A stretch of DNA of 64,000 nucleotides from contig NZ_JAUSTW010000015.1 in NCBI RefSeq assembly GCF_030813055.1, positions 1 through 64,000 of the forward strand, written 5' to 3'. Under the pieces are notes generated by a model. The model saw only the letters and a program-made list of their open reading frames with translations. It searched no databases and was not told the DNA's origin. Of this stretch, positions 44,830 to 53,440 are shown one piece after another (position 1 is the stretch's first letter; the number at the start of each line of letters is the position of its first letter). Origin of the DNA: Neobacillus ginsengisoli (GTDB lineage Bacteria; Bacillota; Bacilli; Bacillales_B; DSM-18226). The translations under genes and the position numbers were made by a program.

Positions 44830-45324
44830 ATGAGTCTTGGGTTTGCAGCATACCAATCACCAATTGGAATCATTCGTGTTATCGCAGATGAATCCGGTGT
44901 GAAAAGAGTTGAGCTTTTCGAAGAGGATTGGAATAAGTTTTTGAAAGAGAATCCAACGATTAAAGAGGATAGGACACTTTGCGGCGAAGCCGTACGCCAA
45001 TTAGATGAGTATTTTAACGGGCTGAGAAAAGAATTTGATTTGCCGCTTTCCATTGAGGGAACAGAGTTCAGAAAGAAAGTTTGGAATGCGCTGTTAAATA
45101 TCCCGTATGGAGAAATCCGAAGCTATTCAGATGTGGCAGAAATGATTGGCAATCCGAAGGCCGTTAGAGCGGTGGGTCAAGCAAATAGGGCTAATCAACT
45201 GCCGATTATTATACCTTGTCACCGCGTCATCGGTAAGGGCGGAAGTTTAGTTGGATATGCGGGCAGCAACACGCCCATTAAAGAAATGTTGCTTGAAGCA
45301 GAAGGACACAAAACAAAATCCTAG
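44830..45324 (+). CDS. ogt: methylated-DNA-protein cysteine methyltransferase
   Basis: Repairs O6-alkylguanine by irreversible transfer of the alkyl group to its own Cys130 in the PCHRV motif (IIIPCHRVIGKGG). Length 164 aa with the short Ogt-type N-terminal domain and the helix FRKKVWNALLNIPYG. The start follows AGGAGCG. It is monocistronic; no Ada-type regulator is next to it. Confidence 0.95.
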   Translation: MSLGFAAYQSPIGIIRVIADESGVKRVELFEEDWNKFLKENPTIKEDRTLCGEAVRQLDEYFNGLRKEFDLPLSIEGTEFRKKVWNALLNIPYGEIRSYSDVAEMIGNPKAVRAVGQANRANQLPIIIPCHRVIGKGGSLVGYAGSNTPIKEMLLEAEGHKTKS

Positions 45325-45346
45325 ATTTTTACAGTGCTTTTGTAAA

Positions 45347-45381
45347 GGGCATAGGGATAAAAATTCCCTATGCCCATTTTA
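45347..45381 (+). terminator. ogt terminator
   Basis: An 11-bp perfect stem GGGCATAGGGA/TCCCTATGCCC followed by ATTTTAA. Confidence 0.8.
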
Positions 45382-45524
45382 ATTCAAGTACTTTCGTAAT
45401 AAACAGATGTCTTTCGAGAAGAATAAATAAAAATCTACCATCGCATTAAAAAAGAGTAATTCTGTTTTGTTAAAAAGAAAACACTTCATAAAAACGATTG
45501 AGTTGTGATAAAATCAATCGGGTA

Positions 45525-45538
45525 ATTCTAATTAGAAT
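45525..45538. promoter_or_regulatory. 14-bp palindrome upstream of kimA
   Basis: ATTCTAATTAGAAT is a perfect palindrome 20 nt before the start codon. An operator is possible; no c-di-AMP (ydaO) riboswitch was recognised in this leader. Confidence 0.35.
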
Positions 45539-45558
45539 ATTTTGGTGGGTGAAATCAC

Positions 45559-47385
45559 ATGCTCTCTTCTATCAAGAGGCTATTGATAGGCCGTCCGTTA
45601 AAATCGACGGCATTAGGCGAACAAAAACTGAATATATTAAAGGCTTTAGCGATTCTGTCATCGGATGCATTATCTTCGGTTGCATACGGGACAGAACAAA
45701 TCCTGATTGTGCTGGCAACCATTGGTGCGGTTGCTTTTTGGTATTCCATACCGATTGCAGTTGGGGTATTGTTTCTCTTAGCGGCACTTATTTTATCGTA
45801 TCGGCAAATTATCTTTTCCTACCCACATGGCGGAGGGGCATATGTCGTATCCAAAGAGAATCTAGGCGTTAATCCGGGATTAATTGCCGGTGGTTCCTTA
45901 TTGGTTGATTACATACTGACCGTGGCTGTAAGTGTGTCTGCCGGAACGGATGCGATTACATCTGCGTTTCCGGCACTGCATCCGCATACCGTGTTTATTG
46001 CTTGTATTTTAGTTGTTTTGATTACTCTTTTAAATTTACGTGGTTTAACGGAGTCAGCAACCATTCTGGCCTATCCGGTATATTTGTTTGTACTAGCCAT
46101 TTTGGTTTTAGTTGGTGTTGGTATTTTTAAAATTGCCACAGGCCATACCTCTGCTTCGATCCATCACGCTCCAATTGGTGCACCGGTTTCGGGGATTACG
46201 CTATTCTTACTGCTCCGTGCTTTTGCATCAGGCTGTTCTGCGTTAACGGGTGTTGAAGCTATTTCGAATGCAATTCCAAACTTTAAAGATCCCGCGCCAA
46301 ATAATGCATCGAAAACGCTGATATTAATGGGATCTTTGTTGGCGTTGCTTTTTTCCGGTATCACCTTTTTAGCGTATTATTATGGAATTGCTCCAAAGGC
46401 AAGCGAAACCGTTGTCTCGCAAATTGCCAGAGAAACATTTGGGCGCAATTACCTCTACTTTTTTGTCCAGGGAACAACAGCTTTGATTTTGGTCCTTGCA
46501 GCCAATACCGGTTATTCAGCCTTTCCACAATTAGCGTTTAACTTAGCAAAAGATAAATATATGCCAAGGATGTTTACCATAAGGGGAGACCGTCTCGGTT
46601 ATTCGAATGGGATTGTTTCCTTAGGAGTCGCATCGATCCTGCTTATCATTACCTTTCATGGAAAAACAGAACATCTAATTCCCCTTTATGCGGTAGGGGT
46701 GTTTATTCCGTTTACTTTGTCGCAAACCGGTATGATTATCAAGTGGCTTCGCGAAAAGCCGGCAGGGTGGATTGCGAAACTAAGTGCTAACTTTATTGGT
46801 GCGCTCATTACCTTAACCGTTCTACTTATTTTCTTTATTACGAAATTTAGCCAAGTATGGTTTGTTTTTGTCTTTTTGCCACTAATTGTTATTTTCTTTC
46901 ATCGAATTAATACGCACTATGAAGCTGTTGGCGAACAATTAAGAGTTGACCCTGAACATCCGGCAATTCCGATTGAAGGAAATGTCATTATTGTCCCCGT
47001 TGCAGGAATCACAAGGGTTGTGGAGAACTCTATCAATTATGCCAAGTCGTTAACCGATCAAATTTTCGCTGTTTATATTTCCTTTGACAGGGAAGATGAG
47101 AAGCGCTTTGAGGAAAAGTGGCAGAAATGGCAGCCGGATGTTCGGCTTGTTACTTTGCAATCCCATTATCGCAGTGTGCTTGTGCCACTTTCGAAATTTA
47201 TTGATACCATTGAACATAAAGCAAGCGAAAATAATTACAGGGTAACCGTCCTGATTCCACAATTCATTACAAAGAAAAGCTGGCATAATATCTTACACAA
47301 TCAATCAAGCTTTTTGATTCGCGCTTATCTTATTTTTAAAAAGAGGGTTATTATTTCTACCCTGCCTTATCACTTTAAAAAGTAA
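45559..47385 (+). CDS. kimA: KimA-type potassium importer (APC family)
   Basis: A proton-coupled high-affinity potassium importer of the APC superfamily, in B. subtilis inhibited by c-di-AMP. The 608 residues match KimA length. About twelve helices (LNILKALAILSSDALSSVAYGTEQ at the start, SGCSALTGVEAISNAIPNF in the middle) lead into a C-terminal cytoplasmic domain (~455-608, IPIEGNVIIVPVAGITRV). The assignment to KimA rather than an amino-acid permease rests on length and the C-terminal domain. CdaA, which makes the inhibitor, is encoded at 3798. Confidence 0.87.
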   Translation: MLSSIKRLLIGRPLKSTALGEQKLNILKALAILSSDALSSVAYGTEQILIVLATIGAVAFWYSIPIAVGVLFLLAALILSYRQIIFSYPHGGGAYVVSKENLGVNPGLIAGGSLLVDYILTVAVSVSAGTDAITSAFPALHPHTVFIACILVVLITLLNLRGLTESATILAYPVYLFVLAILVLVGVGIFKIATGHTSASIHHAPIGAPVSGITLFLLLRAFASGCSALTGVEAISNAIPNFKDPAPNNASKTLILMGSLLALLFSGITFLAYYYGIAPKASETVVSQIARETFGRNYLYFFVQGTTALILVLAANTGYSAFPQLAFNLAKDKYMPRMFTIRGDRLGYSNGIVSLGVASILLIITFHGKTEHLIPLYAVGVFIPFTLSQTGMIIKWLREKPAGWIAKLSANFIGALITLTVLLIFFITKFSQVWFVFVFLPLIVIFFHRINTHYEAVGEQLRVDPEHPAIPIEGNVIIVPVAGITRVVENSINYAKSLTDQIFAVYISFDREDEKRFEEKWQKWQPDVRLVTLQSHYRSVLVPLSKFIDTIEHKASENNYRVTVLIPQFITKKSWHNILHNQSSFLIRAYLIFKKRVIISTLPYHFKK

Positions 47386-47419
47386 GGTTACTATTTTAAA
47401 AATTAAATATATATTGGTT

Positions 47420-47545
47420 TTCTAGGGTTCCGCGGTCAATATGCCGGTCTGGTCCAAGAGAAAACGCATATCAAATGATATGTACACGGAAGGATAAAAG
47501 CCTGGGAGAGATGTCGGTGAACGATATTTTTCCGGGCTTTTTTGT
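47420..47545 (+). promoter_or_regulatory. guanidine-I (ykkC) riboswitch with terminator
   Basis: Conserved ykkC segments are present in order: CTAGGGTTCCG, CGGTCTGGTCCAAGAG, ACACGGAAGGATAAAAGCC and TGGGAGA. The expression platform is a terminator pairing AAAAGCCTGG (47496-47505) with CCGGGCTTTT (47532-47541), then T. Ligand binding at AAAAGCC should prevent termination. Subtype guanidine-I is judged by likeness to the B. subtilis ykkC leader; ppGpp or PRPP subtypes are not strictly excluded. Confidence 0.9.
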
Positions 47546-47576
47546 TTCTAAAAGATAAGAATGTATAAATTTTTTG

Positions 47577-47650
47577 ACTTTGAGAATGTCTAGCACCGGC
47601 GCCCGGCGACGAGACGACTTCGCTAAACGGGCGCTTGCGCATTTCTTATA
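47577..47650 (+). repeat. intergenic repeat copy C (short)
   Basis: A 74-nt member: left end GAATGTCTAGCACCGGCGCC, right end GGGCGCTTGCGCATTTCTTA. It lies between the riboswitch terminator and the gene the riboswitch should control. Confidence 0.8.
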
Positions 47651-47664
47651 TAGGGGGAATTTGA

Positions 47665-48006
47665 ATGATGGAAATATTAATTACAAACAAATGGGTTATT
47701 TTGCTGACGCTGGAGGTGTTAGCATGGTCATCGACATTTTTCCTTCTATATGCCAGATATGGGTTGAAATCAAAAATATGGTTCAAAGCTGCAACAGTTT
47801 TATTTGCTCTAACAGGGGTGATTCCTCAAGTGTTAATGGGAATCATTAATTTTATAGTAACGAGAAAAATTGATTTATTTACTTTAATCATTTTGTTATT
47901 AATTTTATATGGTTTTACCCTAGGGAAAAACCAAGTCAAAAAAATGGATATCTGGGCGCAAAAGAAATTTTCTACTAAACAATCTAACGAAAAAAACCAC
48001 CATTAA
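47665..48006 (+). CDS. orphan membrane protein under a guanidine riboswitch
   Basis: A 113-residue protein I do not recognise. Three, possibly four, membrane helices are visible (WVILLTLEVLAWSSTFFLLY, ATVLFALTGVIPQVLMGIIN, LFTLIILLLILYGFTLG), with a basic C-terminal tail. The start follows AGGGGGA. The ykkC riboswitch upstream implies induction by guanidine. A role in guanidine efflux or tolerance is therefore plausible, but it does not look like the small multidrug resistance exporters usually found there. Its 3' end overlaps the facing dedA gene by 4 nt. Confidence 0.8.
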   Translation: MMEILITNKWVILLTLEVLAWSSTFFLLYARYGLKSKIWFKAATVLFALTGVIPQVLMGIINFIVTRKIDLFTLIILLLILYGFTLGKNQVKKMDIWAQKKFSTKQSNEKNHH

Positions 48007-48018
48007 TCAGTGGTTTTC
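47991..48018. terminator. terminator shared by two overlapping gene ends
   Basis: Stem AACCAC/GTGGTT around CATTAATCA. On the minus strand it is followed by seven T and ends dedA; on the plus strand by TTCTTCGTTTT. It lies in the coding ends of both genes. Confidence 0.65.
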
Positions 48019-48596
48019 TTCGTTTTCTTTATTAAAAAGTAGATGACAGCTAATACGAGGGCGGCAATAATAAGCGGCAACACATATGGCTGTGCGTATT
48101 CTTTTACATGTGACCAGTTTTTACCTAACACCTGTCCTAAATAAAGGAATAGGATACACCAAGGCACAGTAGCGGCCACCGTATATAGGGTAAATTTTCC
48201 GATTGGCATTTTAGAAATACCGGCAGGAATGGAAATAGCTTGTCTTACGACAGGAATAAAACGGGCAAAGAAAACCACGCCGGCTCCATATTTTATAAAC
48301 CATTGTTCTGAAAGGTCAATGTGGCTCTGTTTAAGAAGGATGTATTTTCCATACTTTTGCAAAAATGGACGTCCTCCATAATAGCCTGCCCAATATAAAA
48401 ATAATTGGGCGATGGTTCCGCCGATTGTTCCTGCAATAACTGCTCCAATGAAATTTACATGACCTTGCGAGACCATATACCCACCATAACCCAAGACAAT
48501 TTCACTTGGGATGATCTCTACCATTAATGCAAGGGCAATGCCCGGATAGCCTAATTGTGACAAGAATAATAAAGCAGAGTAAATAAAATCTTTCAT
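48003..48596 (-). CDS. DedA family membrane protein
   Basis: A 197-residue polytopic protein of the DedA/SNARE-associated family. The motif E-I-I-P-S-E near the N-terminus (ALMVEIIPSEIVLGYGGYMV), GTIGGTIAQLFLYWAGYYGG and FFARFIPVVRQAISIPAG are canonical. Members flip lipid carriers such as undecaprenyl phosphate; which lipid applies here cannot be told. The start follows an AAGGTGG site. It is monocistronic on the minus strand. Confidence 0.9.
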   Translation of the reverse strand: MKDFIYSALLFLSQLGYPGIALALMVEIIPSEIVLGYGGYMVSQGHVNFIGAVIAGTIGGTIAQLFLYWAGYYGGRPFLQKYGKYILLKQSHIDLSEQWFIKYGAGVVFFARFIPVVRQAISIPAGISKMPIGKFTLYTVAATVPWCILFLYLGQVLGKNWSHVKEYAQPYVLPLIIAALVLAVIYFLIKKTKKTTD

Positions 48597-48611
48597 AATC
48601 CACCTTCACTT

Positions 48612-48923
48612 ATATATGTTTTAACTTTATTTAGTGTATCCTAGTTTGAATCATAATGAAATATATATAGTTGCTTGTTAATAAAATATTAATATGTAAT
48701 TTGTTTTCATTTAATATAGATGAAATGCAGCCGGGAGACAAATAATAATAAAGAATCAATCGAAATAAAAGCTTTAAATTTGTAAAAGAATTGAAATAAG
48801 CTATTTGACCTATTATTTGATAAAATGGAAAAGGATTAACCATGTAACCCTATCATCTTGAAGCTTTCTTTTATACATATTTTCATACAAAGTTAGTAAT
48901 TAGTTCTCATTTTATGGTTTGAA
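48612..48923. other. AT-rich intergenic region
   Basis: About 310 nt, mostly A and T, between two divergent genes. No gene, RNA structure or clear promoter could be assigned. Confidence 0.4.
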
Positions 48924-48938
48924 CGGAGGAGTTAGGCT

Positions 48939-49715
48939 TTGAAAAAGCATCATCAAGACATACGGGATCTTATTTATGTTCATTTAAATCAAACGGATCA
49001 GTATGTAATGTCATACGGCATCGAATTCAATGAATTCGCTGCTGCTTTTTCAGGTTCATTAAATCATTTGCTTTTATTAAAGCACCGCTTTGATGATGCT
49101 GATTTTAATATGCACACACTGCTTGAATATTGTCCGGATGGCAGAATAGCGAAGTTAGCGGCAGAAGATGTCTATAGTTATGGAAATTTCTGTTGGATTG
49201 ATTTTCTTGAAGAAGAGGTTTTAAATGAGCTCACCGGCCAGGAAATAGCGGAATTATTATATTTAGGTCATCAAAAACAACATTTGAAATTACCTTTTTA
49301 TAATAAATTAGGAAATCGATTTGTTTACTTGGCTCATGACGATGGCTGGTTTAACAAAATCTATTACCGCAGCTTTAAAGACTTTTTCCATTTGCTAAGT
49401 CTGGCAATAGCAGATAAATTAGGGACGTTAAAGCTGGAAAAATCACTCTTAGGTATCAGAAAAAAACGCTCCTATCCTCCGGTGAATAAAGAAATTCTTC
49501 TTTCTTTGACACCGTTCATCAAAGAAGGAATCTGTATCTCTTTAAAGGATGCCGATCATCAGCGCAGTCGAATAGAGATTCCAATTTGGGTAATTGGGGA
49601 CTTTGCAAATATGGATGATATGTATGAGGAATATGAACAAATTGCGGGTAAACCGTGTCATGCTAAAATCATCTTTGATAAGAAAACAAAAGAGTGGAAG
49701 CTCAATGTTATTTAA
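48939..49715 (+). CDS. hypothetical soluble protein
   Basis: A 258-residue protein I do not recognise. The start is TTG at 48939 after CGGAGGAG with good spacing. No signal peptide or membrane segment is seen. It is rich in His, Leu and aromatic residues. A mixed alpha region (~1-170) contains HQKQHLKLPFYNKLGNRFVY. A C-terminal part follows with regular strands (RIEIPIWVIGDF, HAKIIFDKKTKEWKLNVI). It is monocistronic, with its own terminator. Confidence 0.8.
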   Translation: MKKHHQDIRDLIYVHLNQTDQYVMSYGIEFNEFAAAFSGSLNHLLLLKHRFDDADFNMHTLLEYCPDGRIAKLAAEDVYSYGNFCWIDFLEEEVLNELTGQEIAELLYLGHQKQHLKLPFYNKLGNRFVYLAHDDGWFNKIYYRSFKDFFHLLSLAIADKLGTLKLEKSLLGIRKKRSYPPVNKEILLSLTPFIKEGICISLKDADHQRSRIEIPIWVIGDFANMDDMYEEYEQIAGKPCHAKIIFDKKTKEWKLNVI

Positions 49716-49748
49716 ATCTCTCCGGATAAAAGGAGAGATTTTCATTTA
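49714..49748 (+). terminator. terminator after the 48939 gene
   Basis: Stem AAATCTCTCC/GGAGAGATTT followed by TCATTT. Confidence 0.78.
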
Positions 49749-49928
49749 TGCGCTTATTAATTTTACGGTCGATTGTTTTTAGGCAAGCAGTGGATTTCAT
49801 AAAATAGTAAATAGAAAAAAGTTGGGTGAAAATTCTTTTAAAAACATGATAGCAAAGTACCCGTTTTTATTTGATTTATTTGATAAAGTGTTAAAATATA
49901 AAAGTGAATGAGAATATGGAGGTTTCGT

Positions 49929-51008
49929 ATGAAAACAAAACTTGGTTTATTATATGGTGGAAAATCCGCTGAGCATAAAGTTTCCTTGCAGACGGCTCTT
50001 GCTGTTATTCGTGCGCTTGATCATGAAAAATTTGAAATTCATCCTATTTACATAAATGTTGAGGGGCAGTGGATCAAAGGTCCTCAATTAACCGGACCGG
50101 TAGAAAATGTGACGGCACTTGAATTTTCACAGGGAAATCAATTATCCCCATTATCATTGGCACCTGCACTATTTCAAGCTGAAAAACAAGAACAACAACC
50201 CTTGGATGTTATTTTTCCGCTTTTGCATGGTCCAAATGGCGAAGATGGAACGGTGCAAGGGTTATTGGAATTATTAAATCTCCCTTATGTTGGTAACGGA
50301 GTTCTTGCATCTGCGGCGGGTATGGATAAAGTTATGATGAAAAATGTGTTTGCTCAAGCGGGGCTCTCGCAAGTGAATTATGTTGCTTTTATAAAAAGTG
50401 AATGGGAAATGGCGAAAGAGGCAGCCTATGCCGAGGTGGAACAGGTTCTTGGTTATCCTTGTTTTGTTAAGCCGGCCAACCTTGGTTCAAGCGTAGGAAT
50501 TAGCAAGTGTACGAATCGCACAGAGTTGGATGCCGCTTTTGGCGAGGCTTTCCAATTCGATCGCAAAGTGATTATTGAAGAAGGTGTTGTAGCCCGCGAA
50601 ATCGAAGTAGGTGTTCTTGGAAATGACGCCCCTGAGTGTTCGGTTGCCGGTGAAATTGTTCCGAAGAAAGATTTTTATGATTACAAAGCGAAATATGAAG
50701 ATGGTGAGACAGCTCTTATCATTCCTGCAGATATTTCGGTGGAAGATTATGGCCAAATTAAAGAGATGGCGATACGTGCTTTTAAAGCATTGGATTGTTC
50801 AGGGCTTGTTCGTGCTGATTTCTTTTTAACGAAGGATGGAAAGGCGTTAATTAATGAAGTGAATACGATGCCCGGATTTACGCCGTTTAGTATGTTCCCG
50901 CTATTGTGGAAACACACCGGTGTTGAATATCCGCAATTAATTGAGCGTTTGGTGAACCTTGCAAAAGAAAGACACGCTGAAAAACAAAATATAAAATATA
51001 CTTTCTAG
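49929..51008 (+). CDS. ddl: D-alanine-D-alanine ligase
   Basis: Joins two D-alanines with ATP for the pentapeptide of peptidoglycan. The ATG at 49929 follows GGAGG (49918-49922) and gives 359 aa; an in-frame ATG at 49908 includes the ribosome site. Motifs: [46 protein letters not shown] and the metal site [17 protein letters not shown]. It precedes murF, whose product uses the dipeptide it makes. Confidence 0.96.
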   Translation: MKTKLGLLYGGKSAEHKVSLQTALAVIRALDHEKFEIHPIYINVEGQWIKGPQLTGPVENVTALEFSQGNQLSPLSLAPALFQAEKQEQQPLDVIFPLLHGPNGEDGTVQGLLELLNLPYVGNGVLASAAGMDKVMMKNVFAQAGLSQVNYVAFIKSEWEMAKEAAYAEVEQVLGYPCFVKPANLGSSVGISKCTNRTELDAAFGEAFQFDRKVIIEEGVVAREIEVGVLGNDAPECSVAGEIVPKKDFYDYKAKYEDGETALIIPADISVEDYGQIKEMAIRAFKALDCSGLVRADFFLTKDGKALINEVNTMPGFTPFSMFPLLWKHTGVEYPQLIERLVNLAKERHAEKQNIKYTF

Positions 51009-51017
51009 AATAACGGT

Positions 51018-51050
51018 GACACGGCTGATGTGCCGTGTCCATTTCTTTTG
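51018..51050 (+). terminator. hairpin between ddl and murF
   Basis: Stem GACACGGC/GCCGTGTC followed by CATTTCTTTT. It is a weak terminator that may let part of the transcripts run into murF. Confidence 0.5.
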
Positions 51051-51069
51051 AAAAAGGAGGAAAATATCC

Positions 51070-52449
51070 ATGATAAAGAGGTCGCTTAAGCAGATTTCCG
51101 AGATGATTTCGGCGAAAAATGATCTTTCCCCGTTTGCGGATGTCATGATCAAGGGAGTTTCAATTGATTCCCGAAAAATCGAACAAGGCCACTTGTTTAT
51201 TCCCTTTAAAGGTGAGCGTTCGGACGGACATATTTTTGTTGAGGAATCTATCCGGAAAGGAGCAGCAGCTGCACTTTGGCAAAGTGATGTCCCGAACCCA
51301 CCTACGCATTTGCCAATTCTAATAGTGGACAACTGCCAGGTTGCCCTGCAGGAATTAGCGCGAAAGTACCGAAAAGAATTGCCTGTAAAAGTGGTTGGAA
51401 TAACAGGAAGCAACGGGAAAACAACGACGAAAGATATGACAGCCGGGCTCTTAGCCATACAATATAAAGTCCAAAAAACAGAAGGTAACTATAATAATCA
51501 TATCGGACTGCCGCTAACTGTTTTGGGATTACACGAGGACACGGAAATTGCCGTCCTAGAAATGGGCATGAGCGGAAAAGGAGAAATCGAATTTCTTACG
51601 AAGCTTGCACGTCCGGATGCTGTAGTGATTACGAATATCGGAGAATCTCATTTACTTGACCTCGGTTCCAGGGAAGGGATTGCCGAAGCAAAGATGGAAA
51701 TTTTGAAAGGACTGCAAGACGGCGGTCTTGCTGTACTACATGGTGATGAGCCGTTATTGATGGAGCGGATTCATCGTGATCAAGGAAATATAAAAATCCA
51801 AACCTTCGGCAGAAATGATACAAATGATTTATACCCTATCGAAATCCACCAGCTTGACAAAGGAAATCAGTTTACGATTAATGCCTCCAATAGTAGCTTT
51901 GAGCTCCCTGTCTTAGGGACGCATAATATTCTAAATGCACTTGCATCCATGTTAATTGCCAAGTATTTTTCGATTCCTTTTGAAAAAATGAATGAAGGCT
52001 TAGCAAGGATAAAACTGACAAATATGCGTATGGAGCTTGTTGAAGGAAAGCACGGTGAAAAAATCATCAATGATGCCTACAATGCCAGCCCGACTTCGAT
52101 GATGGCTGCGATTGAATTGGTCTCAAATCTTCAGGGGTATGAACAGAAAATCCTTGTTCTTGGAGATATGCTTGAGCTGGGACCGCAGGAAGAGCAATAC
52201 CATCTTCAAATTGGAGCAGGGCTAAATGCAGACCAAATTGATTTGGTGTTCACCTACGGGCAGTTAGGCGGACATATCGCCAAAGGTGCACGTGCCGCTT
52301 TAGGCGAGCAACGGGTATATGCTTTTACAGATAAGGCGGAACTTATTCAAGAGCTGGAGCAGCACTTATGTGAACAGACATTGGTTTTAGTCAAGGCATC
52401 CAGGGGAATGAAATTAGAGGAAATCGTGATATCCTTACAAAAAAGCTGA
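51070..52449 (+). CDS. murF: UDP-MurNAc-tripeptide-D-Ala-D-Ala ligase
   Basis: Adds D-Ala-D-Ala to UDP-MurNAc-tripeptide, the last cytoplasmic step of the peptidoglycan precursor. The 459 residues show the ATP loop GITGSNGKTTTKDM, the segment EGNYNNHIGLPLTVL, EMGMSGKGEI and the C-terminal NDAYNASPTSMMAA. It follows ddl by 61 nt and starts after AAAAGGAGG. Confidence 0.97.
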   Translation: MIKRSLKQISEMISAKNDLSPFADVMIKGVSIDSRKIEQGHLFIPFKGERSDGHIFVEESIRKGAAAALWQSDVPNPPTHLPILIVDNCQVALQELARKYRKELPVKVVGITGSNGKTTTKDMTAGLLAIQYKVQKTEGNYNNHIGLPLTVLGLHEDTEIAVLEMGMSGKGEIEFLTKLARPDAVVITNIGESHLLDLGSREGIAEAKMEILKGLQDGGLAVLHGDEPLLMERIHRDQGNIKIQTFGRNDTNDLYPIEIHQLDKGNQFTINASNSSFELPVLGTHNILNALASMLIAKYFSIPFEKMNEGLARIKLTNMRMELVEGKHGEKIINDAYNASPTSMMAAIELVSNLQGYEQKILVLGDMLELGPQEEQYHLQIGAGLNADQIDLVFTYGQLGGHIAKGARAALGEQRVYAFTDKAELIQELEQHLCEQTLVLVKASRGMKLEEIVISLQKS

Positions 52450-52525
52450 TGTTCGTATTTTATGAAATTTTTATTTTTGGACAATACTGTATGAAGTAAA
52501 TGTCCTTAATGGCAGGTGAGCGACC

Positions 52526-53215
52526 GTGATTGGCTGTTTGTGCATTCATGGCTTTACAGGTGCTCCATATGAAGTGGAGCCCCTGGTAGAGTATTTAACT
52601 GAACGAACAAATTGGGTATTCAGTGTGCCGACTCTACCCGGTCATGGGGATACGCTCTCTTTAAAAGGAGTGCACTACCATCAATGGATTGAACATGCTG
52701 AGACCGAATTAAACCGGCTTATTCAAACATGTGATGAGGTGTATGTGATTGGTTTTTCCATGGGAGGCCTTATCGCCAGTTTTCTTGCGGCAAATTATCA
52801 TGTGGACAAGCTTGTTCTTCTTAGTGCTGCAGCGTATTACGTAAATCCGAGGCAGATTGCAAGCGAACTAAAATCGATGATGATTGACTCGCTAAGAGGA
52901 AACTTATTGGATAATGAATTATTTCAGCGTTATAAAAGAAAAATAAAAGAAACTCCCCTTGCGGCTACATGGCAATTTCGTCAATTGGTCTCTTCTATCA
53001 AACCACTTTTAAATCAAGTGGAGGTACCAACGCTAATTGCACAGGGTGAGTGTGACGGGATTGTGCCGCCGAAAAGTGCTGAATACTTGTATCAAACGAT
53101 TGGTGCAAAGCAGAAAAAGCTTACTTATATAAAGGATTCTAAGCATCATATTTGCCATTGTGAGGAAAAAGAAGCCCTATTTTCTCAAGTGTTGGACTTT
53201 TTGATGGAGCGGTAA
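52526..53215 (+). CDS. alpha/beta hydrolase, carboxylesterase type
   Basis: A 229-residue hydrolase similar in plan to small Bacillus/Geobacillus carboxylesterases (Est30, YvaK). The oxyanion region is CIHGFTGAPYEVEPL, the nucleophile is Ser78 in GFSMGG, and the acid and base are expected in GECDGIVPP and SKHHICHCEE. The start is GTG at 52526 after AGGTGAG. It lies between murF and cshA and is followed by a terminator. The natural ester is unknown. Confidence 0.87.
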   Translation: MIGCLCIHGFTGAPYEVEPLVEYLTERTNWVFSVPTLPGHGDTLSLKGVHYHQWIEHAETELNRLIQTCDEVYVIGFSMGGLIASFLAANYHVDKLVLLSAAAYYVNPRQIASELKSMMIDSLRGNLLDNELFQRYKRKIKETPLAATWQFRQLVSSIKPLLNQVEVPTLIAQGECDGIVPPKSAEYLYQTIGAKQKKLTYIKDSKHHICHCEEKEALFSQVLDFLMER

Positions 53216-53300
53216 GGCTGGTTTGAATCTGTCGTAAACTTGTCTTTATTGCAAAATAGTGGTATGATATTCATCAACGTGTCTAAAGAACGATAAAAAA

Positions 53301-53333
53301 AGGGCATACTCCTTTGGAGAATGTCTTTTTTTT
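53301..53333 (+). terminator. terminator after the hydrolase gene
   Basis: Stem GGCATACTCC/GGAGAATGTC (one mismatch, one G-T pair) followed by eight T. Confidence 0.75.
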
Positions 53334-53440
53334 GGTAAAATAAACTTGTTACCTAATTACGGCATTTTGATGCGTATCGGGAGAAAATATTCAGCACTTA
53401 AATAAAAATATTTTCAAATAGATGAAGGAGAATGAAAACA

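Noticed and set aside
45498..45872. 124-codon frame overlapping the kimA start
   Set aside because: Shadow frame of kimA without membrane or domain features; the kimA frame has continuous homology.
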